A DNA stretch of 64,000 nucleotides from Verrucomicrobiota bacterium (GTDB taxonomy: Bacteria > Verrucomicrobiota > Verrucomicrobiia > Limisphaerales > J093), in assembly GCA_027493615.1 (NCBI GenBank), contig JAOSKK010000012.1, positions 682,001 to 746,000 on the forward strand, given 5' to 3'. The notes under the pieces are model-generated. The model ran no database searches, had not been told where the DNA came from, and saw only the letters and a list, made by a program, of their open reading frames with translations. Positions 58,112-64,000 of this stretch are shown piece after piece. The position numbers and the translations under genes are program-made. Numbering within the stretch: position 1 is the stretch's first letter; each line of letters starts with the position of its first letter.

Positions 58112-58777
58112 TCAGCGGTCAAAGGACACAACGCCTGCCATGCACCGTGGATTTCGCCGATTTCGCGGATGGTCCTTCAGCGCCCAACCGTTATCCCGGG
58201 GCGGGGGTTCCTTACGTGTGGCGTTCCGCACTGCGGGCGCGACCGAATACCCCGTGGACTTCTCCCGTGCGCGACGGAGCGAGTGCCCTTCGATGACGAG
58301 GCCCTTGTCGGCCAACAGACGCTCCCGATTCAGCCGGAGGCCGATGGTCTCGGGTCTTTCGTAGAGGCCCGCCTGTTCCTCCAAGCGGGTGAGTTCCGCG
58401 AACGCAGCGCGGCGCGGGTGGGAGGCCGGCAGGAACGCCTCTTTGCGGTGCAGGATTGGCGGGTTCAGGTTGTCGCCGTACTCGGTTTGGCGGATCGCTC
58501 CGCTGCGAAGGTCCGCGGTGATGGACTTGCGCAGCACGGGGTGGGCAGCGTCGAAGAAGTCCGGGTAAGCGAGGAACGAAACCTTCAGTTCATCCGTGCG
58601 GAACTTCAGGACGTTGAACTCCGGCCCGACTTGGTACGCCGCCACAAGCTGGGCGACGAATCGGTCGAGTTCGGCGCCGAGCGAGGTGCCCGCGTCCCGA
58701 ACGAGGTACAAAGCGGTCGGCAGCCGCTTGCCGTAAGGCGCAGCGGCGAGCCAAGCCTGGTACTCGGCCAAGGTCAT
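58112..58777 (-). pseudogene. N-terminal fragment of a DNA-phosphorothioation-associated putative methyltransferase
   Basis: From the ATG at 58777 the product begins MTLAEYQAWLAAAPYGKRLP and continues with VLKFRTDELKVSFLAYPDFF, HPVLRKSITADLRSGAIRQT, NPPILHRKEAFLP and IGLRLNRERLLADKGLVIEGH. This is the recognisable N-terminal module of the family found beside dnd genes (usually several hundred residues, with a methyltransferase domain). Here similarity ends at about 58290, followed by unrelated residues to 58112. No dnd genes are in the window, so it looks like a truncated remnant. A stand-alone N-terminal domain protein is the alternative. Family naming is from memory of motifs. Confidence 0.5.
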
Positions 58778-58971
58778 CGGGCAGCAGTATAGCGGGCTCT
58801 GCGGGTCTTTGGAGTCTGAACTGCAGGGACCTCGCCCGGCACGATCCGATCGGGCGCGGTTCGTACGGCGAGGTACGGGTCGCCCGCCGCGTGCTCGAAC
58901 CCCCGTGACCCTTCCGCAGGTGGGATTGCGTTTGAGTCCGCAAGGGCCCGCCGGTATCATCGGTCCACAAG

Positions 58972-59193
58972 ATGCAGGACAACCGACCGACAGTCGCACC
59001 GCTTGATCGTGGGAGCCTGACGGTACTCACCTTTGCTGAGGCCGAGGAAGCGGACCGAGCGTTCTGGAGCGGAAAGTCTCCGCGCGAACGGCTGCAGCAC
59101 GTCGAGGTGCTCCGGGAGCTGAACTATGGATCCGAAGTCCTTGACCAGAGACTTCCGCGAGTTCTTGCAGTGTCTGAACGCCCACGCCGTTGA
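58972..59193 (+). CDS. Small partner protein of a nucleotidyltransferase module
   Basis: 73 residues. The core LTFAEAEEADRAFWSGKSPRERLQHVEVLRELNYG matches a short helical protein often encoded just before DUF6036-type nucleotidyltransferases, with the pattern ADRxFW...TPxERLxxxExLRxxNYG. The next gene starts 68 bases before this one ends, so the two are tightly linked. It is probably the antitoxin-like or regulatory half of a toxin-antitoxin-style pair; that role is inferred from position. Confidence 0.65.
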   Translation: MQDNRPTVAPLDRGSLTVLTFAEAEEADRAFWSGKSPRERLQHVEVLRELNYGSEVLDQRLPRVLAVSERPRR

Positions 59194-59576
59194 GTACCTC
59201 GTGATTGGCGGTCACGCGGTCGCCTACCACGGATACCCGCGCGCCACGGCGGACTTGGATGTCTGGGTGGCGGTCAACCGAACCAACGCGGGCCGCTTGG
59301 TGTCCGCTTTGTCGGCCTTCGGGTTCGCGGTGCCGGAACTGACGCCGGACTTGTTCCTGCGTGAGGAGCGCATCATTCGCATGGGAATCGCGCCCAACCG
59401 CATCGAGATCCAGACCGGGATTGATGGTGTTCGCTTTACCGAGTGCTTTCCGAGAAGGGGCTTCCGCCGACCTGGACGGGGTGCGGGTCCACTTCATTGG
59501 CCTCGACGACCTGAAGGTCAACAAGCGCGCCAGCGGAAGATATAAGGACCTGGCCGATCTCGAGCACCTGGCCTGA
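59126..59576 (+). CDS. MNT-fold nucleotidyltransferase (DUF6036/AbiEii-like)
   Basis: About 149 residues after removing one C near 59440 (giving ECFREGASADLDGV). The nucleotidyltransferase signature is HAVEYLVIGGHAVAYHGYPRATADLDVWV, with the G-G-x-A loop and paired metal aspartates of DLDVW. The end, VHFIGLDDLKVNKRASGRYKDLADLEHL, matches the family tail. Such enzymes add nucleotides to RNA or protein; in AbiE and MNT/HEPN modules they are toxins or antitoxins. It overlaps its small partner gene and lies beside a phosphorothioation remnant, suggesting an accessory defence patch. Confidence 0.75.
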
Positions 59577-59747
59577 GCGGTGGCGTCCGGCTGAAGCCGT
59601 CTGGTCGAGCAACAACGTTCGCTTCGAAGGGCTGCGAAGCGCATGTGCCGGCAGCTTCGTCCCCAATTGTTAAATGTTAAGATGCGACCCCAAGCAGCGG
59701 AAAAAGCATTGTCGGTGCCCGGCGCACGGGGCAGTCTGCGCGGCTTT

Positions 59748-61076
59748 ATGGACTCGGTGAACATCGGCATGATCGGCGGTGGCACGGTGGGCAGCGGCGT
59801 CGTCCACGCCCTCCAGCAGAACGCCACCCTCCTTTCCTCCCGCATCGGCATCCCCCTGGCCATCCGCCGCGTCGCCGTCAAGGCGTTGGAGGAACCCCGG
59901 CCTTATCCCATCAGGAAGTCCCTGCTCACCACCGACTGGCAGCAGGTCGTCCACGACCCTCAGCACCGCATCATCGTCGAACTCGTCGGCGGCACCACCC
60001 TCGCCAAGACCATCGTCCTCACCGCGCTCAAGCTCGGTAAACCCGTCGTCACCGCCAACAAAGCCCTCCTCTCCGCCCACGGCGAGGAGCTGTTCGCCAC
60101 CGCGGCCCGGCATGGCGCGAACCTGTACTACGAAGCGAGCGTCGCCGGCGGCATCCCCATCATCAAGACCCTCCGCGAAGCCTTCGTGGGCAATCGCATC
60201 ACCCACCTCTACGGCATCGTCAACGGCACCTGCAATTACATCCTCACCCGCATGACCGCCGAGGGCGCCGGATTCGCCGAGGTCCTGGCCGACGCCCAGC
60301 GGCTCGGGTACGCCGAGGCCGAGCCTTCCCTCGACGTGGACGGCTTCGACGCCCAGCACAAGGTCGGCATCCTCGCCTCGCTCGCCCACGGTTTCTGGGT
60401 GAAGCCCGCGCAGATCCACGTCGAAGGTATCCGCCATCTCACCGCGCTCGACATCCAGTTCGCCGCCCGCCTCGGCTACGCCATCAAGCTGCTGGGCATC
60501 ATCAAACGGCTCCCCGCCCCGGCGCGCTCGAAGACCCCGAACGGCGCCCGGATCCAGGTCTCGGTCTACCCCGCCTTGATCCCTCAGTCGCATGTCTTGG
60601 CCAGCGTCAGCGGCGTGTTCAATGCCGTGTTCGTCCGCGGCGACATCGTCGGTGACACGCTTTTCTACGGGCGCGGTGCGGGCAAGGACGCCACCGCCAG
60701 CGCCGTTCTCAGTGACCTGGCCGACGCAGCGCTCGATCTCAAGTTCGGCACGGCCGGTCGGGTCCCGCCCTTCGTGCCGCACGAGCGCGCCGGGGCCGTC
60801 GCGCCCCTGGCCGAGGTTCACACGCGCTATTTCGTCCGGCTGAACGTCGTCGACCAGCCCGGCGTCATGGCCGCCGTGGCCCAACGCCTCGCCGCCCAGC
60901 AGATCGGCATCTCCTCGATCATCCAGCCAGAAGGTCACGAGGGCGACGTCGTGCCCATCATCCTCATGATCCACGACGCCTCGAACCGCGCGATGAGCCG
61001 GGCGCTCGCCCAGATCGCCCGGCTGCGCGTGGTCAAGGGCGCACCGGTCATGATCCGCGTCGAGAACCTCGCGTGA
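59748..61076 (+). CDS. hom: Homoserine dehydrogenase
   Basis: 442 residues from the ATG at 59748. NADP-binding NIGMIGGGTVGSGVV (4-18), the ring VELVGGTT, KPVVTANKALLS, the active-site YYEASVAGGIPII, YGIVNGTCNYILT, and the catalytic Asp/Lys region AEAEPSLDVDGFDAQHK are all present. A C-terminal ACT domain (FVRLNVVDQPGVMAAVAQRLAAQQIGISSIIQ) should bind threonine for feedback control. It reduces aspartate semialdehyde to homoserine. It overlaps threonine synthase by four bases (GTGA); homoserine kinase is not adjacent. Confidence 0.95.
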   Translation: MDSVNIGMIGGGTVGSGVVHALQQNATLLSSRIGIPLAIRRVAVKALEEPRPYPIRKSLLTTDWQQVVHDPQHRIIVELVGGTTLAKTIVLTALKLGKPVVTANKALLSAHGEELFATAARHGANLYYEASVAGGIPIIKTLREAFVGNRITHLYGIVNGTCNYILTRMTAEGAGFAEVLADAQRLGYAEAEPSLDVDGFDAQHKVGILASLAHGFWVKPAQIHVEGIRHLTALDIQFAARLGYAIKLLGIIKRLPAPARSKTPNGARIQVSVYPALIPQSHVLASVSGVFNAVFVRGDIVGDTLFYGRGAGKDATASAVLSDLADAALDLKFGTAGRVPPFVPHERAGAVAPLAEVHTRYFVRLNVVDQPGVMAAVAQRLAAQQIGISSIIQPEGHEGDVVPIILMIHDASNRAMSRALAQIARLRVVKGAPVMIRVENLA

Positions 61077-62440
61077 ACGCGCCCCGCTTCTACAGCACCA
61101 ACGGTCAGGCGCCGCCGGTCAACCTGCGCGAAGCCTTGTTCGCCGGGCAGGCTCCCGACCGCGGGCTCTATCTGCCGGAGTCGTTCCCGCGCCTCAGCGC
61201 CGCCGACCTCGCCGCCTTCGCGGAGCTGCCCTATCCGGACCTTGCGTTCCGCGTCCTCCGCCCGTACACGGCCGGCGTGCTCGACGAACCGGTGCTGGCC
61301 GAGCTGTGCCGCGACGCCTACGACTTCGAAGTCCCGCTCGAACCGGTTCACGACCGCACCCATGTCTTGCGGCTGGACCGCGGCCCCACCGCCTCGTTCA
61401 AGGATTTCGCGGCCCGGCTCATGGCCCGGCTCATCGGGCGCTTCCTCCGCGAGGAAGGGCGTCCCTTGACGATCTTGACGGCCACCAGCGGCGACACCGG
61501 TTCCGCCGTCGCCCACGCCTTTCACCACCTGCCCGGTCTCCAGGTGATGGTGCTCTTCCCGCTGGCCGAGGTGAGCGTCCGCCAGCGCAAGCTCATGACC
61601 ACACTGACGGGCAACGTCCGCTGCGTGGCGTTGGACGGAAAGTTCGATGACTGTCAGGCCCTGGTAAAGCAGGCCTTCGCCGACCCCGCCCTGGCCCATC
61701 TCCCGCTCTCCTCGGCCAACTCGATCAACATCGGCCGCCTGCTGCCGCAGAGTGTCTATTATTTCTATGCCGCGTCCCGGCTGGCCCGGTCCGGGGAGCC
61801 GATCGTCTTCGCGGTGCCCAGCGGGAATTTTGGCGACATGATGGGGGCGGTGGTGGCCCGCCGGATGGGGTTGCCGGTCAAACGACTGGTCGTCCCGGTG
61901 AACGGCAACGACGCCTTCCCTCGCTTCCTCGCCACCGGCATTTACGAGAAGATCGAGCCCTCGCGCAACTGTCTCAGCAACGCGATGAACGTCGGGCACC
62001 CGAGCAACCTCGCCCGCTTGGTGGCCCTGTACGGCGGGCGCATGGACGAACGCGGGCAGCTCCATCAGACGCCGGATCTCGACGCGCTGCGGCGCGACGT
62101 CTTCAGCACGTCGGTGTCGGACACGCAGACGCTCGACACCATGCGGTCGGCCTGGCAGGAACACCGGCTGTTGCTCGAACCCCACGGTGCGGTCGGCTGG
62201 CGCGGGCTGCTCGAGTACGTCGCCACCAAACCGCTTGACGGCGCGCCGGCCGTGGTGCTCGAAACGGCCCACCCGGCCAAGTTCCCCGACGACATCGAGC
62301 GGACCTTGGGCTTCGCGCCGCCGGTACCGCCCGCCCTCGCAGCGGCCGAAGCCGCACCGGAGCATTACGACCGGTTGCCTGTGAACTACGACCACTTCCG
62401 CCGCTACCTCCTTGAAACATCAAACCGTGACCACCCATAG
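61073..62440 (+). CDS. thrC: Threonine synthase
   Basis: 455 residues from a GTG overlapping the hom stop. The N-terminal FYSTNGQAPPVNLREALFAGQAPDRGLYLPE and the PLP-lysine motif GPTASFKDFAARLMA are characteristic. ILTATSGDTGSAVAHAF binds the phosphate, and AVPSGNFGDMMGAVVARRMGLP is the second PLP loop. The order is that of the longer class of threonine synthases (about 450 residues). It converts O-phosphohomoserine to threonine with PLP. Co-expression with hom is near certain. A family 1 palindrome begins 10 bases after the stop. Confidence 0.95.
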   Translation: MNAPRFYSTNGQAPPVNLREALFAGQAPDRGLYLPESFPRLSAADLAAFAELPYPDLAFRVLRPYTAGVLDEPVLAELCRDAYDFEVPLEPVHDRTHVLRLDRGPTASFKDFAARLMARLIGRFLREEGRPLTILTATSGDTGSAVAHAFHHLPGLQVMVLFPLAEVSVRQRKLMTTLTGNVRCVALDGKFDDCQALVKQAFADPALAHLPLSSANSINIGRLLPQSVYYFYAASRLARSGEPIVFAVPSGNFGDMMGAVVARRMGLPVKRLVVPVNGNDAFPRFLATGIYEKIEPSRNCLSNAMNVGHPSNLARLVALYGGRMDERGQLHQTPDLDALRRDVFSTSVSDTQTLDTMRSAWQEHRLLLEPHGAVGWRGLLEYVATKPLDGAPAVVLETAHPAKFPDDIERTLGFAPPVPPALAAAEAAPEHYDRLPVNYDHFRRYLLETSNRDHP

Positions 62441-62449
62441 GCGTTGACT

Positions 62450-62548
62450 CCGTAGGCGCCGACGTGAGGAGGCGAAGTCCCAATGCCCCAAACCCCCAAA
62501 CGCCTCTTCACGTCGGCGCCTACAGCGGGTGGGCGCCTACAGCGGGTA
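62450..62548. repeat. Dispersed palindromic repeat, family 1 (copy 4)
   Basis: CCGTAGGCGCCGACGTGAGG starts the left arm (62450). The inverted arm TTCACGTCGGCGCCTACAG ends about 62525. A 15-base direct repeat, GCGCCTACAGCGGGT, occurs at 62516 and 62532. The element fills the gap between threonine synthase and the ABC permease, where it may act as a terminator. Confidence 0.8.
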
Positions 62549-62568
62549 GGAGACATCCGGGCCTGACT

Positions 62569-64000
62569 GTGAAGAAGCGCTATGATCTCGACGGCTGGAC
62601 GCTGGGCTGGTTGGGCCTGGTGGCGGCGTTCTTCGCGGCGTTCCTTTTCTACCCCGTCAGCTTCATGCTGCGCCGGGCGTTCGGCACGGGCGGCGAGTTC
62701 ACCCTCGAGTACTTCGGGTTGTGGCTGGCAAGTCCGCTGCAGCGGGAGGCGCTTTGGAACAGCACCGCCATCGCCCTGCTGACGACCGGGTTCACGACGC
62801 TGTTGGCGCTGCCCCTGGCACACGGGATGACGCGGTACCGGTTCCGGGGCCAGGCCCTGCTGGGCGGTCTGCTGCTCGTGCCGCTGATCATGCCGCCCTT
62901 TGTGGGCGCGATCGGCCTCAGGCAACTCCTGGCCCGGTTCGGCTCGGTCAACCTGCTGCTCATGGACCTTGGGTGGCTGCCGCGCGACCAGCCGATCGAC
63001 TGGCTGGGCGCCGGCGGGTTCTGGGGCATCGTCCTGCTCCAGACCCTGAGCCTGTACCCGATCATGTTCCTGAACCTGTCCGCGGCGCTGGCCAACGTGG
63101 ATCCGGCCCTGCGGGAAGCCGCGCAGAACCTGGGGGCGTCGGGGAGCCGGGTGTTTCGGACGGTGACCCTCCCGTTGATCCTGCCCGGCTGGTTCGCGGG
63201 CGCGATCATCGTGTTCATCTGGGCGTTCACCGATCTCGGTACCCCGCTGATCTTCGGGTACGCGCGCGTGGTGCCGGTGCAGATCTTCGATTCAATCACC
63301 GAGCTGAACACGAACCCGATGGGCTATGCGCTCGTGGTGGTGGTGCTGGTGCTCACCCTCGTGTTGTTCCTGATCTCGAAGCGGCTGCTGGCAGGGCGGC
63401 GCTACGAGATGCTGGCGCGCGGGCATACGGCCAGCGGGGGAGGCGGACGCGACCCCGCGGCAGACCGCGTGGATCTGGCTGGTGGGCGGCGGCGTGCTGG
63501 CTCTGGCGCTGTTGCCGCACCTGGCGGTGGTAACGCATTCGCTGGCGGAGCGCTGGTTCCTGACGGTGTTGCCGGACGCGTGGACCGGGGCCAACTATGG
63601 CGAGCTGTGGGGGCAGGGGCTGACCGCGCTGAGCATTCGCAACAGCCTGTTCTACGCAAGCCTGAGCGCGTTGCTGGACTTGGGGCTGGGGGTGGTGATT
63701 GCCTGGTTGCTGACGCGACGGCGAATCCCGCTGGCGGGTCTGCTGGATGCGCTGGCGATGCTGCCGCTGGCGCTGCCCGGCCTGGTCCTGGCCTTTGGGT
63801 ACGTGGCGGGGTTTGACTTTGCGGTGCCGTGGCTGAATCCGCGGGAGAACCCGACCCTGCTGCTGATCGTGAGCTACAGCGTCCGCCGGTTGCCGTACAT
63901 CGTGCGGTCGGCCTATGCCGGGTTCCAGCAGACGAGTGTGACGCTGGAGGAGGCGTCGGCGAACCTGGGGGCTTCGCCGTTCCGGACGCTGCGCAAGATC
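62569..64000 (+). CDS. Two-domain ABC transporter permease, Fe3+/thiamine type (3' partial)
   Basis: From a GTG at 62569 the frame is open to the window edge after removing one G at 63436-63440. The first permease half has SFMLRRAFG, NSTAIALLTTGFTTLLALPLAHGM and the ATPase-contact EAA loop REAAQNLGASGSRVFRTVTLPLILPG. The second half begins TAWIWLVGGGVLALALLPHL and has IRNSLFYASLSALLDLGLGVVIAWLLTRR and a second EAA loop, EEASANLGASPFRTL. Two fused permease units are typical of FbpB/ThiP-like importers. Binding protein and ATPase would be expected outside the window. Confidence 0.82.

Noticed and set aside
58112..58777. Functional DNA phosphorothioation system
   Set aside because: Only an N-terminal fragment of an accessory gene is present; no dndA-E or restriction partners are in the window.
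1..64000. rRNA, tRNA or riboswitch genes
   Set aside because: No recognisable rRNA segments, cloverleaf with CCA end, or known riboswitch core was found by reading both strands; a covariance-model scan would be needed to exclude small RNAs.

Overview
The window is GC-rich (roughly two thirds G+C by eye). Its gene content fits a Verrucomicrobiota bacterium, probably of the Pedosphaera/Limisphaera side. The pointers are a long-form IspG with a large internal insertion, a cytidylate-kinase-like protein, Tat-exported Gfo/Idh/MocA oxidoreductase, paired PQQ-type propellers, an H-X9-DG-like protein behind an ECF sigma factor, and dispersed palindromic repeats. The lineage is an inference from content, not from a marker tree. 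About 36 apparent frameshifts cut otherwise intact genes, nearly all at C or G runs. I treat them as consensus errors and annotate each gene across them.

Region by region. 1-7.3 kb: a tail-fibre/adhesin-like S74 protein and a large exported Ig/beta-helix protein. 7.5-11.1 kb: a FecR-TPR-beta-barrel fusion. 11.2-17.8 kb: a compact conflict island, with SIR2-like protein plus membrane STAND-WD40 NTPase on the plus strand, facing a minus-strand operon of TIR-like protein, TIR protein and SLOG protein. This is the best candidate for an undescribed system. 18-25 kb: phosphodiesterase, PanE-like reductase, HU, and an M3 peptidase fused to a glycosidase. 25-27.5 kb: IF-1 and a TonB-ExbB-ExbD operon. 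27.8-38.2 kb: mostly minus-strand genes (cytidylate-kinase-like, GT39, lipoprotein, adenylate-forming enzyme, two propellers, TPR protein, PurE). 38.6-41.9 kb: IspG and RseP. 42-44.5 kb: an ECF sigma operon. 45-52.6 kb: amino acid permease, Ycf48-like protein, endonuclease V, MnmG and a VapBC pair. 52.7-58 kb: oxidoreductase, epimerase, isochorismatase-ThuA fusion and MFS transporter, which look like one catabolic cluster. 58.1-59.6 kb: a small accessory patch with a truncated phosphorothioation-associated gene and a nucleotidyltransferase pair. 59.7-64 kb: homoserine dehydrogenase, threonine synthase and a two-domain ABC permease running off the end.

In the 11-18 kb island, a TIR enzyme could make a nucleotide signal, a SLOG protein could sense it, a SIR2 protein could be an NAD-depleting effector, and a membrane STAND-WD40 protein could be a sensor. 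These are the Thoeris parts, but split onto separate polypeptides with an added STAND gate. Three or four families of short palindromic repeats lie mainly between genes and at convergent gene ends, and in several places have entered coding sequence in frame. No rRNA, tRNA, CRISPR array or transposase was recognised.
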